From positions 1 through 64,000 of the forward strand of contig JAYKKI010000088.1 in assembly GCA_039881145.1 (NCBI GenBank): a DNA stretch of 64,000 nucleotides. The letters are read 5' to 3'. A program made the position numbers and the translations under genes. Shown here piece by piece: positions 33,850-45,205 of this stretch. The stretch is from Druceiella hillmani (lineage: Eukaryota; Arthropoda; Insecta; Lepidoptera; Hepialidae). The stretch's first letter is position 1. Every line of letters begins with the position of its first letter. The notes below the pieces were generated by a model. The model searched no databases. It was not told where the DNA came from and saw only the letters and a list, made by a program, of their open reading frames with translations.

Positions 33850-34820
33850 ATGTACGTCACTATCGTAACGTCAATTTATATAAACAAATATTTCTATACG
33901 GTATATCTGTTATATTCATTGAAATTAATGTTGAAATGTTAACTATGGACAACAGATGACGCTATTCAATTTTTTCACAACAAAAATATTTTTTTAAACT
34001 AGTATCTTGAAATAATATTACTTCGTGTGTATCCTTTAATTTCAATTACAGCAACGTTTGAGTAAAGTTTACCGCACATAATATTAATCTTATTAATTGT
34101 TTTACGTAAAGTTTGCACCCAATATAAGTTTAAAATTAATTATAATTAAATCATTTTCAGTAAAAAAGTTTCACTTCCAACGCATGGTTTTCACACGCAA
34201 ACGTTTTATTTTATTTTTTCCGTCTCAGCCAATTTCAACAGTACACACGCCCACATTTCGCGATGTGTACAGATGTACTAGTTTTAACAGTACATACGTA
34301 AATAATTGTTATGCTTAATATTATATGATGTATTACCCCTCGAGCCGCGAGAAACATCTTCGAAAAATTCCCCCAATTTAACATCGATAAATTTAATTAA
34401 TCACATTTCCTTTTGCAAACGATAAAAAAATATACTTTACCCACATCACTACTAATTCCCTGACGTCGACAAATATTCCGTTTACGCGTTTTTTCTCAGC
34501 ATGCGACCACTAAATGAGATAAAGAGACGCTCCGAATGTGAACGAACCGCATCTCCCACGCGTGTTTTTGACTCACTTAGGTGATTCAGGGTCAAGAAGC
34601 TGAAGCCAAATAAGGTTTTGACGCTCTGACCGATTAGACGTGGGGCCTCTCTTTTGTTCTAAACAAGAGATCATTTGCGCAGTGAGCGAAATAATGAATA
34701 TTCATTCGGTAGCCGGTAAAACCGAGCACGAACATAAGTAATGAGATGGACGAGATGGAAAAGGCAGAAAATTGATTCTGTACGAGAGTACTGGTATGTA
34801 ACTCAGTAAGTACTAAAAGA
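33850..34820. other. no gene recognised
   Basis: AT-rich at first, with a slightly GC-richer patch at 34470-34640 (TTTACGCGTTTTTTCTCAGC, CATCTCCCACGCGTGTTTTT). No exon or element could be defined. Confidence 0.35.
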
Positions 34821-34824
34821 GACA

Positions 34825-35750
34825 TGTCCACTGAAAAAGAAAATCTAAAGATACATTGCCACTGAAAAAAGAAAGTCTAAAGATATATTGCCACTGAAAA
34901 AAGAAAGTCTAAAGATACATTGCCACTAAAAAAAGAAAGTCTAAAGATACATTGCCAATGAAAAAAGAACGTATAAAGATACATTACCACCGAAAAAACG
35001 TAAGAAAGATACATTGATACATTGCCTAAGATACATTGCCACTAAGAAAAGGAAGTCTAAAGATACATTGCCACTAAAAAAAGAAAGTCTAAAGATACAG
35101 TGTCACTAGAAAAATGAAAATCTAAAAATACTTTGCCACTAAAAAAAGAAAGTCTAAAGGTACACTGCCACTGAAAAAAGAACGTATAAAGATACATTGC
35201 TACTAAAAAAAGAAAGTCTAAAGATACATTGCCACTGAAAAAAGAACGTATAAAAATACATTACCCCCGAAAAAAAGGCCTAAAGATACATTGCCACTAG
35301 AAAAAGAAAGTCTAAAGATACATTTTCACCGAAAAAATGAAAATCTAAAGATACGTTGCCACTAAAAAAAGAAAGTCTAAAAACATATTGCTACTGAAAA
35401 AAAAGTCTAAAGATACATTGCCACTGAAAAAAGAAAGTCTAAAGATACATCGCCACTGAAAAAAGAAAGTATAAAGACACATTGCTACTGAAAAAAGTCT
35501 AAAGATACATTGCCACTGAAAAAAGAAAGTCTAAAGATACATTGCTACTGAAAAAAGAAAGTCTAAAGATACATTGCTACTGAAAAAAGAAAGTCTAAAG
35601 ATACATTGCTACTGAAAAAAGAAAGTCTAAAGATACATTGCTACTGAAAAAAGAACGTCTAAAGATACATTGCTACTGAAAAAAAAGTCTAAAGATACAT
35701 TACCACTGAAAAAAGAAAGTCTAAAGATACATCGCCACTGAAAAAAGAAC
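34825..35750. repeat. 32-bp minisatellite, about 29 copies
   Basis: Unit AAAGATACATTGCCACTGAA followed by AAAAGAAAGTCT. Variants include TTGCTACTG, AACGTATA and deletions of the AAAGAAAG part. A block around 35530-35650 is nearly homogeneous. It abuts a LINE tail at its right end. Confidence 0.95.
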
Positions 35751-35764
35751 GGCTATGCACTAAA

Positions 35765-36245
35765 GCATCTTCAAAATTTTCTAGACGTTAAAACTAAAGC
35801 TCATCTCTGTCAAACACTTACTGCCACTGCTTAATTACGGAGATGTATGCTACACAGGCCTTAAAAAATTAGAACGTCTTCAAAATTTGTGCATCCGCTA
35901 TGTCTTTGATTGCAAAAAAATGATCACGTTTCTGGATCCAGAGCGTAAATTAAATGGATAGAGGTCCACCATCGGCACAGTCTACACATTCTTACACTTC
36001 TCTTTAATATTTTGAACAACCCTACTTATCCAACTTATCTCAGAAGCAGATTTAGTTACTTATCTGCACACGGTATTGGGCTACGCTAAAACCAGCCTAA
36101 TTTATTTTTTCCTAAATATACCACCAACTTTTATGAGAAGTCCTTCGTTGTCAAAGCTATAATAAGACTTTGGAATCGACTGAAATCGGATACCAGGAAC
36201 TCGCCCTTTAAACTCTTTGAACACATTTCGTGTTCAAAGAGTGTC
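35765..36245 (+). mobile_element. LINE ORF2 C-terminal fragment (CR1/Jockey-like)
   Basis: Piecewise plus-strand translation gives VKTKAHLCQTLTATA*LRRC, then in other frames NYGDVCYTGLKKLERLQNLC, IRYVFDCKK, WIEVHHRHSLHILTLLFNIL, NNPTYPTYLRSRFSYLSAHG and FYEKSFVVKAIIRLWNRLKS. This is the region after reverse transcriptase in CR1/Jockey-group LINEs (LNYGDxxY...KLERLQNxCIRYVF...LPxxxRRxxHxLxLLYNI...SFxxxAxRLWNxLP). Several stops and frame changes are present. The catalytic RT motifs are not. Confidence 0.8.
36212..36242. repeat. 13-bp perfect inverted repeat
   Basis: ACTCTTTGAACAC (36212-36224) and GTGTTCAAAGAGT (36230-36242) around ATTTC, at the end of the LINE reading frame. Confidence 0.85.
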
Positions 36246-36600
36246 TGAAACGTTCTTCCTCTCATAATCCCTTTATCATCAACGTCGCATTCTTCATTTC
36301 TGAAGGTCGTGTGTGTCCTGTTCTGGTTCTGGTGGTTTCATTCATTAGTTTTTTTTTTCATTCAGCCCTATCCGCGGCTTTCCTAATAGTAGATGTAATT
36401 GGGAGGCCTGTGAGCGTAGTGACCCTGGTCAGCACATCGGGTAGGAAATCTACTGAGGAAGGGGTCGTTTACCATTGACTTCCCGACTGGCTTTTCTAAG
36501 TTATCTTGTAAGAACAATCCCTTAACCCTACCTAATTCCATTCCGTTTCCCTTTCCTTGTGCCCAAGAGTTCCAATATTTTAATTAATAATTTTTTTTTA
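36246..36600 (+). other. probable LINE 3' flank
   Basis: Includes GCGTAGTGACCCTGGTCAGC, ACATCGGGTAGGAAATCTAC, TGAGGAAGGGGTCGTTTACC and a TATATATAGC-type end. It is GC-richer than the background and contiguous with the LINE tail, so it is probably its 3' untranslated region. Confidence 0.35.
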
Positions 36601-36789
36601 TTCTTTTATATATAGCTTGATTTTGTTTATTTATCTGTTGTGATATTTTGTTAGTCGTTAATACGATAATTAGTTTTGTTTTTTATTAATAACTTTTAAA
36701 ATCACCCATATTACAAATGTTCAAACTTAATCAATCCTTTTGACTGGAAGAGATAGCTCTTGTAGCGATAAGATTTTGACACTCACAAA

Positions 36790-36870
36790 TAAATCAGAAC
36801 CTATAGTGTACTTCCTGTTGACTTAGGATCATGAAACTTATAATTTGACAAAAATCTCACTTTGCAGCCT
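36790..36870 (+). mobile_element. LINE 3'-region fragment
   Basis: TAGTGTACTTCCTGTTGACT followed by TAGGATCATGAAACTTATAA matches the GTACTTCCCGTTGACCTAGAATCATGAAATTTGGC block I recall from lepidopteran LINEs. Confidence 0.5.
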
Positions 36871-36973
36871 CAAATAAATTAGGTTAGTTTCATCTTTTCA
36901 ACAGGATACTGAAGCGTCTTCAAAATTGAAGCGAGTAAATTAGATTAGATTCGTGTTTTGACCAGGATACTGA

Positions 36974-36974
<1 letters not shown>

Positions 36975-37019
<45 letters not shown>

Positions 37020-37024
37020 ATATA

Positions 37025-37061
<37 letters not shown>
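36975..37061. repeat. (TA)n microsatellite
   Basis: About 87 bp of TA with two TATG interruptions. Confidence 0.93.
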
Positions 37062-37064
<3 letters not shown>

Positions 37065-37069
37065 AAAGT

Positions 37070-37800
37070 TTTTTACAGTCTACTAAACGACAATATTTTG
37101 TTAAACTTATTGTTATGCTTAACTAGAGATTGCTCCTGTAGAAATAAATTTGGCATATATACTTTATTTTAAAGTTGTCAAACAAACAAATCTATGGCCG
37201 ACAGACCTAATCAGATAACTCAAAAGATGTCAATATATTTTTATAATAGTCACGGGCTTATATCACTGTCTCCTGACTAAAGCATACAAGTCGAACAGAA
37301 GTCTGTTCAACTTATAGAAATATAAATAAAAGTATATAGAAATATAAATAAATAATATAGTTATGAAAAATATTGACATTTTTTGACTTTTGTGCTCAGG
37401 TCTGCCGGCCCTAGAAATATAATTCTAAATAATACATTCATTCACTCACTAAGCACCGCTTTCAAAATGTTTTTGCTTTGAGCTAAGATAAAAAAGGAGG
37501 CAAACGTTACAAACAATTTTGAAAACTTAATATGACATAAAATAAAAAAAAATAGAAAACAGCGAGAAAAACGGGAAAACAGTATTCTAGGGAAAAAAAT
37601 CGCCTTCATTTTCCACGTATAGTAAATTATATTTGATTTGTTTTTTTTTAAATTGTTATTATTTTACCAACATTTCAATTGACATTTGCGTCTACTTGGA
37701 CAATTCCTTAGGGATAAGTTTAAAATAGTAAGAACTGTGACAGAATGACAGACGGCAATAACGAGATATATAAAAACCTCTCAAAACCTGCATGAATATT
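37070..37800. other. no feature seen
   Basis: AT-rich spacer with no recognised motif. Confidence 0.35.
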
Positions 37801-37814
37801 CCCAATAACTTTCC

Positions 37815-37875
37815 TTAAACCGAATTCCACCTGAACGAAGTCGTGCTGACACGACTTCGTTTGGGTTTAATTCAG
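37815..37875. mobile_element. palindromic RTE-like element end
   Basis: AACGAAGTCGTG (37834-37845), loop CTGA, CACGACTTCGTT (37850-37861) is a perfect hairpin. The left half continues outward as CCGAATTCCACCTG and the right half as the complement of CTGAATTAAACCCA, so two copies of the GAACGAAGTCG element end face each other. Confidence 0.7.
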
Positions 37876-38056
37876 CAGCATATTACGTACAGCTTTATGT
37901 AATGAAACTTAATAATACAATAAGAGCGAAATGTGGCCTGTTTTTAAACGAACAAAGTTTGCCTTTTTTATGCTTAAACTCCAACAGATTTTCTAAGATC
38001 CTAGATAAAAAAAACTAGATATAATTATGTAATGTAATAAAAATGAAATCTGATCT

Positions 38057-38058
<2 letters not shown>

Positions 38059-38100
<42 letters not shown>
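38059..38100. repeat. (TA)n microsatellite
   Basis: About 42 bp of pure TA. Confidence 0.93.
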
Positions 38101-38102
<2 letters not shown>

Positions 38103-38124
38103 CCATTTAAATACCAAAAGTGTA

Positions 38125-38493
38125 ATGGTATCTATTTATGTATTTGCCTTTCTTTCATACTCAATTGGCCAAATGAATTTCAATGAAATTTTACATATAA
38201 ATAATGTACATCCCGGATTAAAAAGTAGATTGAGTTTAATTATGATAGCTTATATAATTACACGTAATAAGTTATCAGTTTACTTTTTCTTTGTTTTTTT
38301 TTACTATTTTAATTTCTCGACTGGTTTCAATGAAGTATTATTCATATATAAAACATATCCTAGATTAAAAAATATGCTACTTTATGTATTAATATTACTA
38401 AAATTAGGTATTTATAAACATTTAATGGTACATAATATTCCTACCATACTATTTATAATTTTTTTTGGAACAAAAATATATTGCCCACTATAA
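38125..38493 (+). CDS. AT-rich open frame inside element Z, doubtful
   Basis: A 122-codon frame, hydrophobic and F/I/L/Y-rich. It contains an internal repeat: FNEILHINNVHPGLKSRL and FNEVLFIYKTYPRLKNML, about 150 bp apart in DNA. Its last third is the element Z sequence shared with 29961, so most of it is repeat DNA and not an independent gene. Confidence 0.12.
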   Translation: MVSIYVFAFLSYSIGQMNFNEILHINNVHPGLKSRLSLIMIAYIITRNKLSVYFFFVFFYYFNFSTGFNEVLFIYKTYPRLKNMLLYVLILLKLGIYKHLMVHNIPTILFIIFFGTKIYCPL

Positions 38494-38660
38494 CTTTCAC
38501 ATGCGCAACTTTAAAAAAAATTGTTTATGTGATATAACTACAAATTAACGATATTCCATTTTTTTCTTTACTTATGCTATGAAACCTTGCTTATTGCCAA
38601 ATTTTATGATTCTAAGTCAACGGCAAGTAGCCTATAGGTTTTCATTTATATGTGAGTGTC
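38400..38660 (+). mobile_element. dispersed element Z (LINE 3' region), copy 2
   Basis: AGGTATTTATAAACATTTAA at 38405 begins a stretch shared with 29961-30250. It ends with GATTCTAAGTCAACGGCAAG and TAGCCTATAGG. Confidence 0.6.
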
Positions 38661-38689
38661 AAAATATGCAGCATAAAATGCCGTATTTT

Positions 38690-38862
38690 TAGGGCGTTGC
38701 TGTTGCGAGTCTTCGATTGTGTTGACTTCGAAGCTTGATTTGTTTACAGCTCCACAGCCATCCCAGGCTTTCCTGAGAAAAAGGGCTTTGGCAGACCGAC
38801 ACCGAAGTGATCCTATAAGGGTTTCTTTTTTCCTTTGAGGTACACAACCCTAAAAATACATA
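38690..38862 (+). mobile_element. LINE 3' end, well preserved
   Basis: GGGCGTTGCTGTTGCGAGTC, GTTGACTTCGAAGCTTGATT, TGTTTACAGCTCCACAGCCA, TCCCAGGCTTTCCTGAGAAA, then GAAGTGATCCTATAAGGGTT and GAGGTACACAACCCTAAAAA. This is the clearest example here of the widespread lepidopteran LINE 3' untranslated region, probably directly continuing element Z on its left. Confidence 0.65.
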
Positions 38863-38869
38863 TATTAAC

Positions 38870-39215
38870 AACAGAATCATAAAAAAATGGATAATAACAA
38901 GCACGCTTACAAAAACTAAGAATTACATAAGAAAAGAAACAAAAAATGTGTGTTGGACTATGATCTGCGTATTGAAGTTACGAATCAAAGGATTAAACAT
39001 GAAGAACCAAGATAAATGCAAGCACAATCGGCCATATTTTTTTTTATTTGTACGCGATGTTGCCTGCAGCAAAAAAAGCTAACGACTCCAATGTTATCAC
39101 AGTGCTGGAACCAAAGTGAGGTCATTCACATAGACTGCGATCGATGATAAGCAAAAGTAGATCCAACTCCCTCTTTAATAAGATATATAATGTTTTAAGC
39201 TGTTTTATATACCAC
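38870..39215. other. no feature seen
   Basis: No recognised motif. Confidence 0.35.
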
Positions 39216-39219
39216 AATG

Positions 39220-39620
39220 TACACGGTGTCCGGGAACAGATCTCGGACAAAGAAAGACGCTATTCCTTGGCTGTAAAGAAATAAATTGTCGATGAAATAA
39301 AACGTAAAATCGTTTTCTAATTGAGTGCAAAAAAATATTACACATAACCCTTTTTAACACATCCAATACATGCCCTGAGTAGGGTGTTTACCCGCTTTAG
39401 CGATATCTTCGCAGTTGTTCGCGGGTTATTCCCCCGAACGGCGCTGAACAATGTGCGCAAGTATCGTGTGTACGAAAAAGATGACAAATAATTATGAATA
39501 TTATATACAATTTTTCTGAAAAAAGTCATCTTTTAAATTTTATTTTAAAAACAATCAACTGTTTTTCAGTCAACGAATAACGTCTTTCTTTGTCCGACAC
39601 TTATTCCTAGACACAGTGTA
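39220..39620. mobile_element. DNA transposon/MITE with about 54-bp inverted ends
   Basis: Left end TACACGGTGTCCGGGAACAG and TCGGACAAAGAAAGACGCTA. The right end read in reverse complement is TACACTGTGTCTAGGAATAA and TCGGACAAAGAAAGACGTTA. The two ends are about 85 percent alike over 54 bp and about 400 bp apart. The interior (GTGTTTACCCGCTTTAGCGA, GGGTTATTCCCCCGAACGGC) has no coding capacity. Confidence 0.8.
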
Positions 39621-39883
39621 TATATAACAAAGGTAAATCGTAAAATACCACGAAGTATTAGTGTTACATAACCTTCTCTTAATATCCTATATAATTCTCC
39701 GAATAGCTTCTTCTGTGGTTCCGTAAACTTATGCTGTCCTAAGAAAACGGCGCCGTCATGTAGCGGCCGTAATATGACGTTGGAAGATATCACTAATACA
39801 TTGTTTATACGAACAAAATGACATTGATACTTAGAAAGAGTTAATTGGACCCGTTTCCAATTCCCCATTTGCATGACCACCAT
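39566..39883 (-). CDS. open frame of unknown function beside a TIR element
   Basis: A 105-codon minus-strand frame starting MVVMQMGNWKRVQLTLSKYQ and including HKFTEPQKKLFGELYRILRE. It is less AT-driven than most frames here and overlaps the right inverted end of the transposon at 39220-39620. It may be transposon-derived coding sequence, but no transposase motif (DDE/D, zinc finger) is recognised. Confidence 0.15.
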   Translation of the reverse strand: MVVMQMGNWKRVQLTLSKYQCHFVRINNVLVISSNVILRPLHDGAVFLGQHKFTEPQKKLFGELYRILREGYVTLILRGILRFTFVIYTLCLGISVGQRKTLFVD

Positions 39884-39899
39884 CGTAGCGATGATAATA

Positions 39900-40960
39900 G
39901 AATTGGGCAGAATAATTTAGCTACATTATATATTTAAATTCTTTGACCCAATTCAAATATTTAAAATTATGTACAACTTTATTTTAAGGAAACGCCTGTA
40001 CATACCGCAAAGAGGTGCAGTTTTTTTTCTGTCTTGCCGTATGAGATTGTTTTTTTACCTTGACGTATCTTTGACAAAAAAAAACTTCAAGAATAGACTA
40101 CAAATGTATTTTTATTTTTTATTTTAAGACAACGATGTTCAAGATCGTTATTTTGCAATTGTTTAATCTATTTTTACCGGATATATCTTGATAGCCTTCA
40201 CAATTATGTAGGCGCTGGGAATTCCTTGCCAATGTCACAAATATTCAGAATTTAAAAACATATATTAAGCTTACATTCAATTGTAACATTCTGTTTATTT
40301 TATATGTAACCTAAAACTGAGTTTTTTTTTAATTATCACATTTCTATGTAATGTCACTTTAAAATATAGTTTACATAAATAAACATTGTACCACTTACTG
40401 TACCCAAAGTTATGGGACTTTAAATAATGAAGATACGGTATGTAGACAAGATGCAAACCCAAAAAAACGTGTGTTGACCTAGGTATATTGACCTTTTTGG
40501 CATGCTATTTATATACCGAGATTATCTCCAAAAAATATTACGTAGGGGGGTTTATGAATAGCCATACTATATTTTATTATAGCGTTAATTGAATTAATAT
40601 ACGAACAAAAATGCGAAACTTCAGTTTATTTTTTCCTAATACATTTCTTGTTTTTATTAATGGATACATTTGTAGCAATATGTCCATTCTTATACGAGCA
40701 AGAATTTCGGCGGATCAAACTCTGACGAAAGAATATCACTAGTATACAGCGTCAGCGAAAATTTCTACGTGACCAAACTCGGTGTAGGATATACCCGGTA
40801 TAGGATCTAAGAGACAAGAAGCAGGAAAGCCACCAAACACCCCCCTCCCCATTTTCCTCATATAGGATAGTGATAAATTATAGATAGTTTCTTTTCAGCG
40901 TTTTTATATTAAAAATAGGGTAGCGCTACTTTAACTCGAACAAAGCGCAAAATATATAAC
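39900..40960. other. no gene recognised
   Basis: AT-rich sequence; short GC-containing parts near 40735-40850 (GGTGTAGGATATACCCGGTA) are unassigned. Confidence 0.35.
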
Positions 40961-40961
40961 G

Positions 40962-41061
<100 letters not shown>

Positions 41062-41094
41062 ACACGTAAATGCAAAATATATAACGATAATAGA

Positions 41095-42400
41095 TAAAAA
41101 CCATAGTAATATTGTTAGTAAAATGCAGGTAAGTAGACTTTCAAGTCAATCAAACATTATATTAATAATAATCGATTATAACACTTGATTACAGCAAAGT
41201 GTGCAATAATTAATAACTATATAAAAAGAGATTAAAACAAAGTACATCCACGTTCTATTTATTCCCGACCAAAGCGGGGCGGAAAACTGGAAAACTACTT
41301 TTATATATACAAAGACTCTCACCGAGACTATGTAGGTACGTAAACTTTCAAATCAATAGCAAATTATATTAATAATAATCGATTATAACACTTGAATACA
41401 GCAAAGTGTGCAATAATTAATAACTATATAAAAAGAGATTAAAACAAAGTACATCCACGTTCTATTTATTCCCGACCAAAGCGGGGCGGAAAACTGGAAA
41501 ACTACTTTTATATATACAAAGACTCTCATCGATACTATGTAGGTACGTAAACTTTCAAATCAATAGCAAATTATATTAATAATAATCGATTATAACACTT
41601 GAATACAGCAAAGTGTGCAATAATTAATAACTATATAACAATATATTAAAACAAAATACAGCCATGGTCTATTTTTCCCGACTAAAGCGGGGCGGAAAAC
41701 TACTTTTATATATACAAAGACTTTCATCGAGACTATGTAGGTATGTAAACTTTCCAACCAATGGCAAATGATAATAATAATATTATATTAAAACACTTGA
41801 ATATAGTAAATCGTGCAATGATGATTAATTCAATTAAAAAGGGATTAAAACAAAATACAGTTATGATTCATTTTTACCCGGCAAAAACCGGAGCGAAAAG
41901 ATACTTTTAAACATATAATGACAGATTTTCATCAAAATTATGTAGGTTCGTAAACTTTCAAATCAATGTCAAATTATGTTACCGATAATTGATTACAATA
42001 TTTGAATTTAGCAAGGCTCTCAATAATGTTTAATTACTTAAAAAAACAAATACAGCCATGGTCCATTTTTACCCGGTAAAAACCAGGGTGGAAACCTACT
42101 TTTATACGTGTACATTAAATTTTCATAAAAATTATGTAGGTACGTAAACTTTCAAATCAATGTCAAATTATATTACCGATAATCGATCACAATATATGAA
42201 TTTAGCAAGGCATGCAATCATGTTTAATTACATAAAAAACAAATACAGCCATGGTCCATTTTTACCCGGTAAAAACCAGGTTGGAAACTTACTTTTATAA
42301 GTGGTACATTGAATTTTCATAAAAATTATGCAGGTACGTAAACTTTCAAGTCAATGGCAAATCATAATATAAAAAGATACAGCACTTGTAATAATATTTT
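41095..42400. repeat. tandem repeat, unit about 195-208 bp, about 7 copies
   Basis: GTAGGTACGTAAACTTTCAA recurs at about 41125, 41331, 41539, 41736, 41942, 42137 and 42330. Other landmarks are ATTAATAATAATCGATTATA, TTCCCGACCAAAGCGGGGCG and CTACTTTTATATATACAAAG. The first units are almost identical and later ones diverge and shorten, giving a clear age gradient from left to right. Confidence 0.93.
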
Positions 42401-42525
42401 AATATTACAATTTTTATATATATTTTATATTATAATGATATAACAATTACGATATAATAATTATCAATAATAGAAAAAAGATATTGAATATATTTGGCGT
42501 TAATTTTGTAGAAATTCATTATTAA

Positions 42526-42739
42526 CAATTAAATGAAACTACGTGATGTAGTATTATTTCTACTTTCTTTAATTTCTTTACCACGACTCTTCAGGTGGGC
42601 TATTAGCAAAGCCTTTCAGGTGGACTATTATCGAATCTTTGCTAATAGCCCACCTGAAGGTGTTGTAATAAACCTAGGTCGTGGTAAAGAACTTAAAGAA
42701 AGTAGAAATAATACTACGTCACGTAGTTTCATTTAATTG
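42526..42739. mobile_element. near-perfect hairpin MITE (Harbinger-like by target site)
   Basis: CAATTAAATGAAACTACGTG at 42526 is mirrored by its reverse complement ending at 42739; the outer arms (62 bp, to ACCACGAC at 42587) pair with very few mismatches. Inner arms TCAGGTGGGCTATTAGCAAA (from 42591) and TTTGCTAATAGCCCACCTGA (to 42657) are exact. The loop holds a third, direct partial copy (TCAGGTGGACTATTA). TAA on both sides fits a 3-bp TWA duplication, as in PIF/Harbinger. It interrupts the 200-bp satellite. The 67-codon frame inside is a by-product of the hairpin. Confidence 0.9.
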
Positions 42740-42900
42740 TAAAAAAGATATAAAAAAATACAGCCCTTGTCCATTTTTATCCGATAAAACCGGGACGTAT
42801 AGCTACTTATATATGTTAAAACAATGAATTTTCATCAAGATTATGTATATACGTAATCTAAAAGTATATTAGTAAAAATCGATTACAAAACTTGAATATA
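42740..42900. repeat. distal unit of the 200-bp array, cut off by the MITE
   Basis: TACAGCCCTTGTCCATTTTT, ATCCGATAAAACCGGGACG, TTTTCATCAAGATTATGTAT and AATCGATTACAAAACTTGAA continue the array seen at 41095-42400. Confidence 0.75.
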
Positions 42901-42904
42901 GTAT

Positions 42905-43385
42905 GGTAAGAACTATACGAATATGATGATTTTTTTCAGTACACCAATTCATTAATTATAAGATTAAAATTAGTCAAAAAGGGTAAAAACTCGTAAATTA
43001 CTTAAGAAAATACTAAAAATACTCTTCTTATCAAATGATCGCTGTATCGCTGCTTTACATTACGATATAACCGATATTTTAGCAGTTAACGCTTGTATCG
43101 ATGTCAAGGTCTTTGTCGACAGAAGTTCGACGGGTTTCAAAAGGCGCCGAGACAGTCGCGTTGAAGTTACCCGTATAAGGTGAGCCAGACCCAATCCGTA
43201 TAAGGCTTACCATACTATATTTAAACCGTAAAATTTTCGCGCTACTCGTATTCAGTTACCAAAAGTAATTTCCATTTATGGTCAAATTCTTTGAAATCTG
43301 CACCAATGTAATAAAGAAGTAAAAAAGTTTGTGAGATGAGGTAATTTCAAAAACTATCTACTCTAATCATGTAAGCTATCAAGTT
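42905..43385. other. unassigned sequence
   Basis: Contains a moderately GC-rich part near 43080-43210 with a repeated CCCGTATAAGG/TCCGTATAAGG; no element recognised. Confidence 0.3.
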
Positions 43386-43389
43386 TAAA

Positions 43390-44400
43390 CTAGACTATTA
43401 CAGTAAATACATAAAACTCATTTATAAATAAAAGTTAAACTCATTTAAACTGGACTATTACAGTAAATACAAAATTTAAACTCATTTAAACTGGACTATT
43501 ACTGTAAACATAAAACTTGAACTCATTTAAACTGGACTATTACAGTAAATAAAAAAGGTAAACTCATTTAAATTGGACTATTAGTATATAAACTCGACTA
43601 TTATATAGTTTAGGTTTCTTTACAGTAGTTGGAATAGTATTAACACATGTCCAAATGATAACTAATAGTCAGAAATAAACTAAATCGTTTACTATACTCA
43701 TTTAAACTGGACTATTACAGTAAACACAAAACTTAAAGTCATTTAAATCGAACTATTAGTATATAAACTCGACTATTAGATAGTTTCTGTTTCTTTACAT
43801 TAGTTGCAATAGTATTAACACTTGTACAAATGATAACTAATAGTCAGAAATAAACTAAATCGTTTATTATACTCATTTAAACTGGACTATTACAGTAAAC
43901 ACAAAACTTAAAGTCATTTAAATCGAACTATTAGTATATAAACTCGACTATTATATAGTTTCGGTTTCTTTACAATAGTTGGAATAGTATTGGCACATGT
44001 ACAAGTGATAACTAATAGTCAGAAATAAACTAAATCGTTTACTATACTCATTTAAACTGGACTATTACAGTAAACACAAAACTTAAAGTCATTTAAATCG
44101 AACTATTAGTATATAAACTCGACTATTATATAGTTTCGGTTTCTTTACAATAGTTGGAATAGTTTTAGCACATGTAAAAGTGATAACTAATAGTTAGAAA
44201 TAAACTAAATCGTTTACTATACTCATTTAAACTAGACTATTACAGTAAACACAAAACTTAAAGTCATTTAAATCGGACTATAAGTATATAAACTCGACAT
44301 ATTAGATAGTTTATGTTTCTTTATAGTAGTTGCAATAGTATTGGCACATGTACAAGTGATAACTAATAGTTAGAAATAAACTAAATCGTTTACTATAATT
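43390..44400. repeat. compound tandem array: about 50-bp and about 175-bp units
   Basis: The phrase CTCATTTAAACTGGACTATT recurs first every 50-60 bp (43435-43600), then every 174-176 bp (43696, 43872, 44046, 44221). The longer unit adds ATATAAACTCGACTATTATA, GTTTCGGTTTCTTTACAATA and GATAACTAATAGTCAGAAAT. The short repeat is contained in the long one, so the long unit is a higher-order form of the short one. Confidence 0.93.
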
Positions 44401-44659
44401 ATGAGCAGAAACAAACCTATCGTTGATTTGTCAGGACAAGTGTCCTGTATATTAAAATACAAGTTAGAAATTTCTTTTCATAAATCTATTTATTTGTATT
44501 TACTGCGAAATGTCTAAAAATTATTATTTTAGATTGGAAATGATTATGTAACATCTTATTGGCAAATATTATAAAACATGTTTTAATTCAACGCGTCGTT
44601 TATATATGTAAACTATGTGAAAGTTTAACTAAACATTAAAACAACTTAATTATTGAGGC

Positions 44660-45205
44660 AAATAATAAATTAATGATAAAAAGATGTTATGAGAGTATTT
44701 CTCTTAATTGAATAGTTTCGAAGATATAAGTAAGAATTTTTAAATTCAAACCTATAAAATCAATTATTTTTTTTATAATAAAGGGTGTGACGTTTACCAA
44801 CGCATAATTTTTATTCAAACATAAAATATTCCATATAAATATAATAAATTAATGATAAAAAGATGTTATGTAAGTATTTGGCTTAATTGAATAGTTTCGA
44901 GGATATAAGTAACACTTTTTAAATTCAAACCTATAAAATCAATTATTTTTTTATAACAAAGGGTTTGAAGTTCATCAAAGCATCTTTTTAATTCAAAAAT
45001 AAGATATTCCATATAAATATAATAAATTAATGATACAAAGATGTTATGTAAGTATTTGTTTTAATTGAATAGTTTCGAAGATATAAGTAACACTTTTTAA
45101 ATTCAAACATATAGAACCAATTATTTTTTTTATAACAAGGGGTTTGAAGTTCACCAACGCATCATTTTTACTCAAAAATAAAATATTCCATATAAATATA
45201 AAGAT
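44660..45205. repeat. 178-bp tandem repeat, 3 copies
   Basis: AATAAATTAATGATAAAAAG occurs at about 44665, 44842 and 45021 (one base differs in the third). Each unit has TTAATTGAATAGTTTCGAAG and ATTCCATATAAATATAATAA. Confidence 0.93.

Noticed and set aside
38125..38493. Mitochondrial insertion, suggested by a hydrophobic AT-rich frame
   Set aside because: The sequence has no recognisable mitochondrial gene motif and its right third is a nuclear dispersed repeat also found at 29961.
42533..42736. 67-codon frame inside the hairpin
   Set aside because: It reads through both arms of a MITE and encodes a mirrored sequence, not a protein.
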